Shown: piece after piece, positions 1 through 8,629 of the stretch | Numbering within the stretch: the first letter of the stretch is position 1 | How the letters are laid out: each line of letters starts with the position of its first letter | Virus record (IMG/VR): IMGVR_UViG_3300015263_000634 | Location: 1 to 53,211 of that record | Strand: one strand, 5' to 3' | Origin: a virus | DNA: 53,211 bases | Made by a program: the position numbers and the translations under genes | Notes under the pieces: generated by a model | The model's input: only the letters and a program-made list of their open reading frames with translations | Told to the model about the DNA's origin: nothing | Database searches by the model: none

Positions 1-2
1 AT

Positions 3-500
3 GGGACCGACGTTTCTCTTGAGTACGGATTTCTTGTTGATGCTGCTGGTGGATCATACGCAGTAACTGGAACAGACGTTTCCCTTCTATATGGGCATTC
101 CATCTCTGTATCTACTGGTTCCTACTCGATCAATGGAACCGCATTAAGCTTCCTGCGGACCTACACTCTTGATGCATCCGGTGGCGGATACACCATCACA
201 GGAACCGATGTATCTCTTGAGCATTTTCAAGATCGTTCAATCACCGCAGGGGCAGGTTCCTACGCAGTAACAGGAACTGACGCATCGTTGCTATATGCAA
301 GCATCATCGATGCAAGTAGTGGGGCTTACCATCTTGGCGGCGTCAAGGCGCAACTTACACGCTCGAACATAAACTTCCCTTGGTCGAATACCGGAGGGAC
401 AACGAATGCTTGGTCGCAAGTTAGCGGTCATTCAAACTCTTGGTCTGATGTATCGACCGGTTCCAATTCATGGGACGAAATAGACCCGAAAGCGAAATAA
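3..500 (+). CDS. Virion repeat protein, 3' end (partial)
   Basis: The reading frame is open from the window edge, so the start lies upstream and only the last 165 residues are visible. They contain about five copies of a 20-25 residue unit with the core YxVTGTDVSLxY, decaying into a Ser/Trp-rich C-terminus with three NSW repeats. Units like this are common in minor virion or tail proteins of tailed phages (family knowledge), but I cannot say where in the particle it sits. It precedes a tail-fibre-like gene by 11 bp, in the same direction as the whole late block. No promoter separates them, so they are probably co-transcribed. Confidence 0.8.
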   Translation, partial: GTDVSLEYGFLVDAAGGSYAVTGTDVSLLYGHSISVSTGSYSINGTALSFLRTYTLDASGGGYTITGTDVSLEHFQDRSITAGAGSYAVTGTDASLLYASIIDASSGAYHLGGVKAQLTRSNINFPWSNTGGTTNAWSQVSGHSNSWSDVSTGSNSWDEIDPKAK

Positions 501-511
501 GGTAACGGAAA

Positions 512-1909
512 ATGCCTAGCACTTATTCTTCAAACCTTCGTATCGAGAAGATGGCGACCGGTGAAAACCGGTCTACTTGGGGTTCGAAGACCAATACCAA
601 TTGGGAACTGATGGAGGATGCCGTTTCCGGTTGGGTCGATGTGTCCATGGGCGATGCGAACTACTCGCTAACCACGAACGACGGCTCTACAGATGAAGCC
701 AGACAATTAATTATAAAGCTGACTGGTGCCCATACTGGAACGCACACCCTTACTATTCCGACGTCTGACAAAGCTTACGTGATGTGGAATGGAACGACAG
801 GTGGGTATGATGTGACGGTCAGCAACGGATCGAACTCCGTTACGTTGTCCAACGGTCATATGTGCATCATCACGACTGATGGAACAAACGTTTACAAGTC
901 ATTGAACTTGTTCAATTTTAATGGCACAGCCGTTATCCACGATGATGTGTTTCTCGTTTCTGATCCAGCAGATGAAACCAAGGTCGCCCGCATAGACTTG
1001 GGCGGTGTGACTACTGCTTCGACAAGGGTCATGACATGGCCAGATTATAATTTCACTCCGGCAAGCTTGGCCGGAACGGAGACACTGACCAACAAGACGC
1101 TGACATCCCCTGCGATTTCAGGCCCAACTCTTAGCGGCACAGCAACAGGAACATACACACTTGGCGGAACACCGACGATCAGTTCTCCGACGATCACGTC
1201 ACCGACAATCAGCACATCGATCAGTCTCCCCGCAAGTGCTGTCGATGCCATCACTGAAATTGCCTCTGCCATCAAAACTGGCATTGATGCAAAACTTGTT
1301 ACTGGAACGGCAGGAACGGCAGGAAATGCTGCGGTCTGGGATGCCAACGGCGACCTCATAGACGGAGGCGCTGGTGGATCGTACCAGCCTCTTGACGCAA
1401 CGCTTACATCTATATCATCGCTAGGTACGGCGGCTGACAAAATCGCCTACACGACAGGTGTAGATACATGGGCTGAAGCTTCGATAACGGCTGGCGCGAG
1501 AAGCATGATAGCCTTATCTGGCACGGCAAATACTGTTCCGTATTGGTCAGCGACTGATACCGCAGGAAGCCTGACGTTCTCGACTTCTGCCTCTCTCGGC
1601 ACAAGCGATACGACGGTTTCATCGCAGAATGCCGTCAAGAGTTACGTAGACAGTGCAGTTTCCGGTGCCGGTAACGTCAGCGCACCGACAAGCCACACGC
1701 TGCCCCTCAATTCTTCCGGGCTGATGTATGTGAGTACAGCGTCACTCGCTGAGGGGGCAAACATTGCCGGGGCGAACGTGTCGATTTATTCCGTTACAAA
1801 TGCTGGCGCGTTTGCTGTAAGGTCTGCTCAATCCGGGACATGGAAAAACATCGGCGGCGTTACGGCATCATCGACGATCACTTACATATGGATGGTGAGG
1901 GTAGCATGA
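512..1909 (+). CDS. Tail fibre-like protein
   Basis: A 465-residue protein. The N-terminal part (about 1-150) has the pattern seen in phage fibre adaptors, including STWGSKTNTNWELMEDAV and a beta-rich ANYSLTTNDG segment. Residues 190-250 hold NKTLTSPAISGPTLSGT-type Thr/Ser/Pro repeats typical of trimeric fibre shafts; the C-terminus is beta-rich. The likely role is host-receptor contact at the virion surface, by inference from these features. The start is supported by AAGGTAACGGAAA just upstream. Its stop overlaps the next start by 4 bp (ATGA). No enzymatic motif was seen. Confidence 0.75.
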   Translation: MPSTYSSNLRIEKMATGENRSTWGSKTNTNWELMEDAVSGWVDVSMGDANYSLTTNDGSTDEARQLIIKLTGAHTGTHTLTIPTSDKAYVMWNGTTGGYDVTVSNGSNSVTLSNGHMCIITTDGTNVYKSLNLFNFNGTAVIHDDVFLVSDPADETKVARIDLGGVTTASTRVMTWPDYNFTPASLAGTETLTNKTLTSPAISGPTLSGTATGTYTLGGTPTISSPTITSPTISTSISLPASAVDAITEIASAIKTGIDAKLVTGTAGTAGNAAVWDANGDLIDGGAGGSYQPLDATLTSISSLGTAADKIAYTTGVDTWAEASITAGARSMIALSGTANTVPYWSATDTAGSLTFSTSASLGTSDTTVSSQNAVKSYVDSAVSGAGNVSAPTSHTLPLNSSGLMYVSTASLAEGANIAGANVSIYSVTNAGAFAVRSAQSGTWKNIGGVTASSTITYIWMVRVA

Positions 1910-2127
1910 GAAAACTCGACGGAAATCAAATCCAGTTTCGCAAGCCGAAATTCAACATGAATGGCGGCATCGACTGCGAGATCAACCACCCGGACTTCGG
2001 CTGGATACCCTTCACTGCGGCCCCGAACGACTTCGAAGAGCATGGGCGTGTCATCCATGAACGTCTTGCCAGCCTTCCCCCCGGTGCAGTTGCGGTGCAG
2101 GACGGGGATAACGGGCCAGCAAAATGA
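1906..2127 (+). CDS. Small conserved phage protein after tail fibre
   Basis: A 73-residue soluble protein, started at the ATG that overlaps the fibre stop codon and is preceded by GAGGG; an earlier in-frame ATG at 1840 lies inside the fibre gene without a good ribosome site. It contains a central INHPDFGWIPFTAAPNDFEE segment, a type of motif I associate with small proteins encoded next to fibres in tailed phages. It could be a fibre-associated or chaperone-like protein, but nothing in the sequence proves that. It overlaps the endolysin start by 4 bp, so it is translationally coupled. Confidence 0.7.
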   Translation: MRKLDGNQIQFRKPKFNMNGGIDCEINHPDFGWIPFTAAPNDFEEHGRVIHERLASLPPGAVAVQDGDNGPAK

Positions 2128-2699
2128 AAAAAAACTGGAAAGAATCTCTCCAGCATGTACTGAAATCTGAAGGCGGCTGGTCAGACAACCCGAACGATCC
2201 CGGTGGTGCCACGATGAAAGGCATTACTCTCGGCACATATCGCACTTACATAAACCCAAGGGCCACCAAGGAAGACCTGAAGAACATAAGCGATGCACAC
2301 ATCAGTATGCTTTACAAGAAGTTCTATTGGGACAAGGTACGTGGAGATGAACTTCCAAGCGGCCTCGATTATGCAATGTTTGATTTTGCGGTGAACTCCG
2401 GCCCGCATCGGGCCGTGAGATACCTGCAACAATCTCTTGACGTAGTTAAGGACGGAGTATTCGGGCCGGTCACTTTGGCCGCTGCGCGTAAAGAGAACGT
2501 CCGCACAACGATAACTGAACTGAACAGATTAAGACTTGCTTTTCTCACTGGTCTCAATGGGTGGAAACATTTCGGGAAGGGATGGATTTCACGTATCGAG
2601 AAGGTTCAGGAGGTAGCCACAAGCATGGCAAAAAAGTCTGAATCGTATGCCGCGCCTTTCGCGCCATTGGCGTGGCTCAATCCTTTCAACTGGCGCTAA
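2124..2699 (+). CDS. Endolysin, GH108 family with PG-binding domain
   Basis: A 191-residue peptidoglycan hydrolase. Residues 8-100 match the glycoside hydrolase 108 pattern: the catalytic Glu16 sits in SEGGWSDNPNDPGGATMKGIT-like sequence, followed by FYWDKVRGDELP and a FDFAVNSGP segment. The C-terminal half (about 110-175) resembles the PG_binding_3 domain (GVFGPVTLAA). It cleaves the glycan strands of the cell wall at the end of infection. No signal peptide is visible, so it should need the holin encoded directly downstream for release. It overlaps the previous gene by 4 bp. Confidence 0.9.
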   Translation: MKKNWKESLQHVLKSEGGWSDNPNDPGGATMKGITLGTYRTYINPRATKEDLKNISDAHISMLYKKFYWDKVRGDELPSGLDYAMFDFAVNSGPHRAVRYLQQSLDVVKDGVFGPVTLAAARKENVRTTITELNRLRLAFLTGLNGWKHFGKGWISRIEKVQEVATSMAKKSESYAAPFAPLAWLNPFNWR

Positions 2700-2710
2700 A
2701 GGAATATCCG

Positions 2711-2905
2711 ATGAATAAGGAACAGGTACTCGGATTGATCCGTCATATCCTTACCACGGTAGGTGGCGGATGGATCATCGCTTATCTTAATCAGCATGGC
2801 ATGACCATGAGCGATGCAGGATGGAGCGATGTTGTCGCTTCCCTCATGGTTATCATTGGCTTCGTATGGAGTTTCCTTGCTCCTGAGAAGAAGACTACTC
2901 AGTAA
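2711..2905 (+). CDS. Holin-like small membrane protein
   Basis: A 64-residue protein with an N-terminal IRHILTTVGGGWIIAYL hydrophobic stretch and a second membrane segment (VVASLMVIIGFVWSFLA) before a charged PEKKTTQ tail. This resembles the Pam3-gp28-type small holins that start MNKE-x-x-LGxIRHILT (family recalled from memory). The start chosen is the ATG after AAAGGAATATCCG; the longer form starting at 2672 would begin inside the endolysin. Position between endolysin and spanins fits the role of forming inner-membrane lesions. Confidence 0.8.
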   Translation: MNKEQVLGLIRHILTTVGGGWIIAYLNQHGMTMSDAGWSDVVASLMVIIGFVWSFLAPEKKTTQ

Positions 2906-3168
2906 TGAGCGACTTCGCAGTCAAGATCGTCGTTATCATAATCAGCCTCGGGGGTGCATCCCTCGTGGCTGGTTTTGTTATCAGGGCGATCTACAAAACA
3001 GGCAAGGACACTGGACGTCAGGAAGTCATAGATGCAGAGGCCAAGGCCAATGAAACGATCAACAAACGTGCGCTTGATGCTTTGTCTCGGGGTGCTCATG
3101 CTCGCCGTATCGGGGTGCAGCCTGATGACCCGAACAACAGGACCAAGCAGCCTGATGGTCCTAAGTAA
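2905..3168 (+). CDS. i-spanin (Rz-like)
   Basis: An 87-residue protein with a single N-terminal membrane segment (residues 5-27, VKIVVIIISLGGASLVAGFVI), then a charged helical region (GKDTGRQEVIDAEAKANETI) expected in the periplasm. The next gene lies inside it in another frame and encodes a lipoprotein, which is the classical Rz/Rz1 arrangement. Together they would fuse inner and outer membranes in the last lysis step of a Gram-negative host. It is shorter than lambda Rz (153 residues). It overlaps the holin stop by 1 bp. Confidence 0.75.
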   Translation: MSDFAVKIVVIIISLGGASLVAGFVIRAIYKTGKDTGRQEVIDAEAKANETINKRALDALSRGAHARRIGVQPDDPNNRTKQPDGPK

Positions 3169-3322
3169 GGCTTGCAAGGTATTGGGCAAGCCTGAAAGCT
3201 ATGCCGCAAAGCCTCAAGGGGCCACGGAAACTGCCGACAATCTTTATGATACGGACGAAACTTCTCTTGATATTGTTGAGCGCAACGCCGCCCGTAAAGA
3301 GTTTTGCAAGGGAATAGAATGA
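3050..3322 (+). CDS. o-spanin (Rz1-like lipoprotein)
   Basis: A 90-residue lipoprotein that starts inside the i-spanin gene in a different frame and extends 154 bp beyond it. Residues 1-23 form a lipoprotein signal peptide (basic MKRSTNVR, hydrophobic core, lipobox VSGC with Cys23). The remainder, with two further cysteines (CKVLG... and EFCKGIE) and a VERNAARKEFC ending, resembles the LysC/Rz1-type C-termini of some phages. It would be anchored in the outer membrane and pair with the i-spanin. The ATG at 3050 was preferred over 3032 because it gives a normal signal peptide. It ends exactly where the next gene starts. Confidence 0.8.
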   Translation: MKRSTNVRLMLCLGVLMLAVSGCSLMTRTTGPSSLMVLSKACKVLGKPESYAAKPQGATETADNLYDTDETSLDIVERNAARKEFCKGIE

Positions 3323-5212
3323 ATGCCGTGGATGAGGCTTGAGTTCAAACCGGGAATAATCAAGAGCCGTACCCGCTATGGAGCCACAGCCTCATGGTTC
3401 GATGGCTCTCTTGTCCGTTTCAGGGATGGGCTTCCTGAATCGTGGGGAGGATGGGTGAAGGCTTACGATTCGGCAGGCCTTGCACTGGACGGGGTATGCC
3501 GGTCCCTGTTCAGGTTCGAAGACCTTGCAGGCTTCCCTTGGGTTGGCATCGGTACGAACAAACGCTTCTATGTTGCGTCAGATGACGTGTATTACGAAGT
3601 AACACCCATCGCAAGCACTGTGACATTGGGGACAGACCCCATTGCAACAACGATCAGCACAACAACTCTCACCATTACACATACGGCACATGGTCAGTTT
3701 GTCGGGAAATACGTCATTCTTTCCGGTGCCACTGGCCCTATCGGTGGTATTCCTGCTTCTGAAATCAATGCAGAGCATGAAATTGCTACTATTGTCGATG
3801 ACAATACATACACTGTCGAAGTAACCACGACAGCCACTTCAAGTGCATCAGGTGGTGGCACATCAGTTCAGGCAGATTACCTGTACAGGGCAGGTTCTGA
3901 CAGCCAGATATACGGTGGTGGTTGGGGCTACCTCGGTTGGGGTGACGAGTATTGGGGCGGCGATCCGTCAACGGCTGCTGACGACAGGCTTGGAACATGG
4001 ACGCAAGGCAATTGGGGTGAAGACCTTGTAGCCTGCGGTGCCGGTGGTCCTATCTGGTATTGGGATGCCACTACACCGTCAGCAAGGATGGTGGACATTC
4101 TCGATCTTGCAGGTGCCGATGGATATGCACCGACATATGCAGAGTTCATTCTCGTCTCCCAAAGGGACAGGCACCTGATTGCTTTCGGTGCAAGCGAATA
4201 TTCATCCGGCAATCCAGCGCCAATGGCTTTCCGCTGGAGCGATCAGGAAGATATGACAAACTGGAACGAAGCCGACACAACTGGCACGGCTGGTTCCCTG
4301 CCCCTGTCGATTGGATCGAAGTTCATATCGGCAATATCAGCGCCTCGTGAAATCATCGCGTGGTCTGACAGCGCCATCTATTCCATCCAGTATGTGGGTG
4401 CACCATACATATTCGTGGCTGACGTGATAGAGGCAAAATCGGATATTGTAGGCCTTCATGCCTGCACGACATACAACGGGGTGGTTTACTGGATGGGAAG
4501 ATCGGGGTTCTACTCATACTCCGGTCGTGTCCAGAAACTTCCATGCACTGTCTGGGATTACATATATCAACGCATTGATGAACAGCAGCTTCAGAAGGTT
4601 TATGCTTCCACGAACAGGAAGTTTTCTGAAGTGATCTGGTTCTACCAATCCATGGATTCGACTGAAATCGACAGTTACGTCACCTTCAATCCTCTTTCAG
4701 GGGAATGGTGCATCGGCTCCCTCGCAAGGACGGCTTGGATGGATGGCAACTCGCAGTACAATCCTCTCGCTGCCTCTACCGATACTTACCTGTATTATCA
4801 TGAAGTTGGGTCAGACGACGGATCGACAAGTCCTGCCCAAGGGATCAACAGCTATATCGAGAGTGCGCCAATAGAACTGTCTTCAGAAGGTGCATTCGAT
4901 AGGGGTGATCGTTTTGCATTTATCCGCAGAATACTTCCTGATGTTACATTCAGGAACTTCGACGACAACATCAATACACCGCAAATGAATCTTGTATTGA
5001 AAATGATGGATAAACCGGGAGGCGGATTTGATACCACCTCTACCAGTCAAGTGGTACGATCTGCTATAGTGCCTGTGGAGACGTTCACTGAAGAGGCCTA
5101 TGTGCGTCTTCGCGGGCGTTCTTTAACTTTGAGAGCAGAGAGTGATTCGGTCGGAACACAATGGAGATTGGGTGTTCCCCGCATTGACGTAAGGACGGAT
5201 GGGCAGAGATGA
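3323..5212 (+). CDS. Conserved phage structural protein (beta-rich)
   Basis: A 629-residue protein opening with LEFKPGIIKSRTRYGA and a VRFRDGLPESWGGW motif. This opening is shared by a widespread family of podovirus and siphovirus structural proteins (known to me as a conserved virion protein, not with a firm role). The rest is rich in Gly, aromatic and beta-forming residues, compatible with a beta-propeller or hub, similar in style to the P22 gp10 class; that comparison is only an analogy. A Thr-rich insert sits at about 95-180. It overlaps the next start by 4 bp. Confidence 0.7.
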   Translation: MPWMRLEFKPGIIKSRTRYGATASWFDGSLVRFRDGLPESWGGWVKAYDSAGLALDGVCRSLFRFEDLAGFPWVGIGTNKRFYVASDDVYYEVTPIASTVTLGTDPIATTISTTTLTITHTAHGQFVGKYVILSGATGPIGGIPASEINAEHEIATIVDDNTYTVEVTTTATSSASGGGTSVQADYLYRAGSDSQIYGGGWGYLGWGDEYWGGDPSTAADDRLGTWTQGNWGEDLVACGAGGPIWYWDATTPSARMVDILDLAGADGYAPTYAEFILVSQRDRHLIAFGASEYSSGNPAPMAFRWSDQEDMTNWNEADTTGTAGSLPLSIGSKFISAISAPREIIAWSDSAIYSIQYVGAPYIFVADVIEAKSDIVGLHACTTYNGVVYWMGRSGFYSYSGRVQKLPCTVWDYIYQRIDEQQLQKVYASTNRKFSEVIWFYQSMDSTEIDSYVTFNPLSGEWCIGSLARTAWMDGNSQYNPLAASTDTYLYYHEVGSDDGSTSPAQGINSYIESAPIELSSEGAFDRGDRFAFIRRILPDVTFRNFDDNINTPQMNLVLKMMDKPGGGFDTTSTSQVVRSAIVPVETFTEEAYVRLRGRSLTLRAESDSVGTQWRLGVPRIDVRTDGQR

Positions 5213-5574
5213 AGGATAACATCGCCCCTCCGAACCTCCTGACAACCCTTGAACAATATGACCCGGACGACATTCGTTACATATTGAGAACGGTGGAACG
5301 GTATCTCGTTGACCTCCGGTCCAAGGGGCCTGTCGCTGTTTCCGACATGCTTGCTGATTCAGCCACTGTTACAGGATCAATATCCGGTGGCGCTGAAGTA
5401 ACAGCAACAACTTATGCAAAGGTCGGTTCTTATACAGTAGCCGGTGTGCCGTCTGCCTCGACAGCGGGGGCCGGGGCAATCATCTACGTATCCGATGAAA
5501 CTGGCGGGGCTGTTCTCGCCTTTTCCGATGGCACGGATTGGCGACGTGTCACCGATAGAGCAGTCATAGCCTGA
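5209..5574 (+). CDS. Small virion or fibre-associated protein
   Basis: A 121-residue protein with a helical N-terminus (residues 1-40, LLTTLEQYDPDDIRYILRTV) and a C-terminal module containing GAIIYVSDETGGAVLAFSDG followed by WRRVTDRAV. That C-terminal module is frequent at the ends of phage tail-fibre and baseplate proteins (established pattern). I infer a minor virion component. It starts within the stop codon of the preceding structural gene. Confidence 0.65.
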   Translation: MKDNIAPPNLLTTLEQYDPDDIRYILRTVERYLVDLRSKGPVAVSDMLADSATVTGSISGGAEVTATTYAKVGSYTVAGVPSASTAGAGAIIYVSDETGGAVLAFSDGTDWRRVTDRAVIA

Positions 5575-5586
5575 TGGAGAAGACAA

Positions 5587-7116
5587 ATGGAAGCGGCTAA
5601 GAAAGCCAAGGAACTTGCGAAGCACGGTCGGTACGGCGACACGGAGTTGCTTCACGTCAACAAGGCAGAACTTGCGGGCCTTGCCTCGCTCGCTCCCGGT
5701 GGAAGACTTCCCATCAATCCAGTGACAGGATTGCCGGAAGCGTTTTTCTTCCTGCCTTTCCTCCTTGGCGCTGCCGCTGCTCCCGCTGCCGCTGCCGCAA
5801 TTCCTGCCGCAGCAACCGCAGCCATGGCCGCTCCCGCTGCCGCCGCAGGATTAGGCGCTGCTGCTCTCCCTGCGATCACAGCCACAGGCGCTCTCGATGC
5901 TGGCGCTGCCGGTCTCGGTGCAGGATTGGCAAGTGCCGGAGGTGCAGGCATCGGTGCGCTGTCAAGCGGATTGAATGCAGGTATCAGTGCTGCAAGTCAG
6001 GCTCTCCCCGCCGCCGCTTCCCCTGTCGCCCAAGCTGCAACGCAGGCCGCAGCGCAAGGCGCTGGCTCTATCGCTCCACAGGTAACACAGGCGGCACACG
6101 GTCTCTCCGCAGCCAACACTGCGTCCAAAATTCCTTCGGCACTCGATCCTCTTAAAGGTTTTGTCGCTCCTCCTCCTACCTCAAGCATGACAGGATTCGC
6201 GCAAACGCCGCTGAAGCCGAATGTCATCCCTCTCCAAGGGGATGCTGCCCGTCAGGCAATGTCAGTGAACAATATTGCCGGATCGCAATTCGGCAAGGGC
6301 GCTCTTGGTCTGGACACTTCCGCTTTCCCAGAAGCCCCGAAGGCAGGTGGCCTCGGCGGTCTTCTCGGCGGCATGGACATGAACCAGATGATCCTCCCGG
6401 CTATGATGTTGAGCCAGCTTGGCGGCGGCAAGGGCGGCGGAAGCAAGGAAGAGAAGTCTGGTCCTGTACCGGATCATTACACAGGACCCGATGCTGTCTT
6501 CCCCGGCTCCGATTATCAGGGTGGTATCGACCCGGAATGGAACTATTTCCCAAGGGGATACGCAGCAGGCGGTCTGGTAGACCAGCCTCAAGCCCCCGGC
6601 CAGCCAATGCAGGCAACGATCATACCGAACCAGCAGCAGGGTGGAGGGCTTCAGTCCCTCATGAATCCGCCAATGATGCAGGCTCCGAAGGCGCAGATGG
6701 ATTCGCCGTACAAGAATGGCGGAGGAGGCAAGCCAAGCCCACAGGAAGAACAGCTTATTATGCTGACCGCAGAAGCCATCAAGGGCACCATGCCTAATGG
6801 TCAGGCTATCATACAGCAGTTCCTTCAGACCTTTGGACCGCAGGCACTCCAAGACCTTATTGCCCGTGTAAAGGGTGGAGGGCAAGGTGACGGGCAAAGC
6901 GATTCAATCCCTGCCATGGTCGATGGAAAGCAGCCAGCAGCCTTGAGTTCAGGGGAGCATGTCGTTCCGTCCGATGTTGTCTCTCACTTGGGGAATGGTG
7001 ATAATCAGGCAGGGTCGCAGCGTTTGCAAGAGATGCAGAACAGGATACGTATGATGAGAGGCGCACCTCCGCAGCAGCCTCCTGCAATCGATCCTAACTC
7101 GGTAATGCCCGGATGA
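5587..7116 (+). CDS. Ala/Gly-rich internal virion protein
   Basis: A 509-residue protein. The N-terminus has KHGRYGDTELLHVNKAE, followed by a very Ala-rich stretch at about 55-190 that includes a hydrophobic FFFLPFLLGAAAA segment. The middle is Gly/Gln/Pro-rich, and the C-terminus carries IPAMVDGKQPAALSSGEHVV and an RMMRGAPP tail. The SSGEHVVPSDVVS signature recurs in podovirus internal or scaffold-like virion proteins (family knowledge). It probably travels in the capsid or is ejected with DNA, but the exact role is unknown. It overlaps the GNAT-like gene by 4 bp. Confidence 0.65.
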   Translation: MEAAKKAKELAKHGRYGDTELLHVNKAELAGLASLAPGGRLPINPVTGLPEAFFFLPFLLGAAAAPAAAAAIPAAATAAMAAPAAAAGLGAAALPAITATGALDAGAAGLGAGLASAGGAGIGALSSGLNAGISAASQALPAAASPVAQAATQAAAQGAGSIAPQVTQAAHGLSAANTASKIPSALDPLKGFVAPPPTSSMTGFAQTPLKPNVIPLQGDAARQAMSVNNIAGSQFGKGALGLDTSAFPEAPKAGGLGGLLGGMDMNQMILPAMMLSQLGGGKGGGSKEEKSGPVPDHYTGPDAVFPGSDYQGGIDPEWNYFPRGYAAGGLVDQPQAPGQPMQATIIPNQQQGGGLQSLMNPPMMQAPKAQMDSPYKNGGGGKPSPQEEQLIMLTAEAIKGTMPNGQAIIQQFLQTFGPQALQDLIARVKGGGQGDGQSDSIPAMVDGKQPAALSSGEHVVPSDVVSHLGNGDNQAGSQRLQEMQNRIRMMRGAPPQQPPAIDPNSVMPG

Positions 7117-7541
7117 ATATAACTCTCATACCAAAGGAACACTTGCGGTCAATGTGGCCGCACGTGGAACCCATGCTTGCAGAAGCAGTCAAGTATCTGA
7201 AAGGCAGATACGACACCATCGATGTCTTCATTGAACTCCTGAAAGGGGAACAGACGCTATGGATAGCATTCAATGACGAACAGGAAATCAAGGGATGCTG
7301 CACGGTCAGAATCGCTGATTATCCTAATGCTCGTTGCTGTTCTCTTGATTTCATTGCTGGCACAGGCGTTGATGAGTGGCTTGAAGATGGTTTCAAGATC
7401 ATTGGTGAATACGCTAAAGAATTTGGCTGTACGCGCATGGAAGGCACTGGCCGACCGGGGTGGGCACCAAGACTGAAAAAGATGGGGTGGGATGCCATGG
7501 CAATACGATTCGATTTCAAAATATCTGATGGAGAAAACTGA
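7113..7541 (+). CDS. GNAT-like protein, T7 gp13-type
   Basis: A 142-residue protein with the acetyltransferase-fold pattern of the T7 gp13-like phage family: MWPHVEPMLAEAVKYLKGRY at the N-terminus, a DVFIELLKGEQTLWIAF strand-helix unit, and a GWAPRLKKMGW ending. The family sits among internal virion genes in T7-like phages. I do not see a clear acetyl-CoA binding R/Q-x-x-G-x-G/A, so enzymatic activity is uncertain. It is flanked by virion genes with 4 bp and 1 bp overlaps. Confidence 0.75.
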   Translation: MNITLIPKEHLRSMWPHVEPMLAEAVKYLKGRYDTIDVFIELLKGEQTLWIAFNDEQEIKGCCTVRIADYPNARCCSLDFIAGTGVDEWLEDGFKIIGEYAKEFGCTRMEGTGRPGWAPRLKKMGWDAMAIRFDFKISDGEN

Positions 7542-8629
7542 TGGCTAGTGGTGGTGGTGGGCAACAGACTTCCCGCGTCTATCAATCGTCGCTTCCTGAA
7601 TACGCAAGGCCATACTATGAATCCTTGATGACGAGGGGTGCGAACGAAAGCTATCGTCCGTACCAACCTTACGAGGGTCAGCGTCTTGCAGGAATGAGTG
7701 ATGCCACTGCCGGTGGCCTCTCGATGGCGAGCGACTATGCAAACTCCGGTGCAGGATACCTTCCTTATGCCCAACAGGGTGCCGCACAGACAGTGCAAGG
7801 AGGTCTGGATTACACCAACTATGATCCGACGGCCTTCTATGCCGGTGCCATACAACAGGGACAAGGGCCGCTCGGTTACTCGAATGTAAACGCCGGACCA
7901 CAGTTCAATCAGGGTATTGCCGAACTTTACATGTCTCCCTATCAGGCCGATGTGACTGCTCTTGCCAAGCAGGATCAGGCTTACAACACGCTTGTTGAAC
8001 AGACATACAGGGATTCGCAGGCTGCTAAAGCCGGTGCCTTTGGCGGATCACGCGCTGCGGTGCAGAACCAGATAGCCCTCAATGATGCGCAGAAACGCAT
8101 GAAGGAACTGGATGTGCAGGGACGGCAGTCCGCATTCGAAAATGCACAGCAACAGTTCGAGCGTGATCGTTCTGCTTGGATGAATGCGCAGAGAGCCAAT
8201 CAGGATGCAGCCCTCAAGGCCGCTCTTGCCAATCAGGGCCAAGGGCTTGAAGCACAGAAACTTGCTGAACAGTCCCGTCAGTTCGGCGTCACGTCAGGAT
8301 TGCAGGGCCTTGAGACAGCGCAGAAAGGATCGACCATTCTCGGCCAGCTTCAGCAGGCTCAAGACCAGATGGCACTCGACCGCATCAAGGCGCAGTTGGG
8401 TGTTGGCCAGACGACAGAAGACTACACGCAGAAACAACTCGATCAGGCTTATAACGATTTCGTCAACCAGCGCGATGCAAACAGGCAGAACCTTCAGTTC
8501 CTGTCCTCGCTCCTCCAAGGTGTACCGGTCTCCGCCAATCAGGATGTGACGCAGACAACCAGCACCAATCCTTTGGCAGGCACAGCGGGAACCCTGATGG
8601 GATTGCAGGCGCTCTATAACCTTGGGTGA
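7541..8629 (+). CDS. Internal virion protein, coiled coil
   Basis: A 362-residue protein with a Tyr/Pro-rich N-terminus (SSLPEYARPYYESLM), a YMSPYQADVTALA motif at about residue 130 and a QAAKAGAFGGSRAAVQNQIA motif at about 165, then a long Gln/Ala-rich predicted coiled coil to residue 320. The MSPYQ and AGAFGGSR signatures recur in virion proteins of many podoviruses. No enzymatic motif is visible. The likely role is a component of the internal core or ejection tunnel (inference). It overlaps both neighbours by 1-4 bp. Confidence 0.65.
   Translation: MASGGGGQQTSRVYQSSLPEYARPYYESLMTRGANESYRPYQPYEGQRLAGMSDATAGGLSMASDYANSGAGYLPYAQQGAAQTVQGGLDYTNYDPTAFYAGAIQQGQGPLGYSNVNAGPQFNQGIAELYMSPYQADVTALAKQDQAYNTLVEQTYRDSQAAKAGAFGGSRAAVQNQIALNDAQKRMKELDVQGRQSAFENAQQQFERDRSAWMNAQRANQDAALKAALANQGQGLEAQKLAEQSRQFGVTSGLQGLETAQKGSTILGQLQQAQDQMALDRIKAQLGVGQTTEDYTQKQLDQAYNDFVNQRDANRQNLQFLSSLLQGVPVSANQDVTQTTSTNPLAGTAGTLMGLQALYNLG

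Noticed and set aside
1045-1440. Minus-strand 131-codon frame
   Set aside because: Antisense shadow of the tail-fibre gene, with Ala/Val-rich nonsense composition and no upstream site.
6262-6897. Minus-strand 211-codon frame
   Set aside because: Shadow of the Ala/Gly-rich virion gene; no start signal and no neighbouring minus-strand genes.
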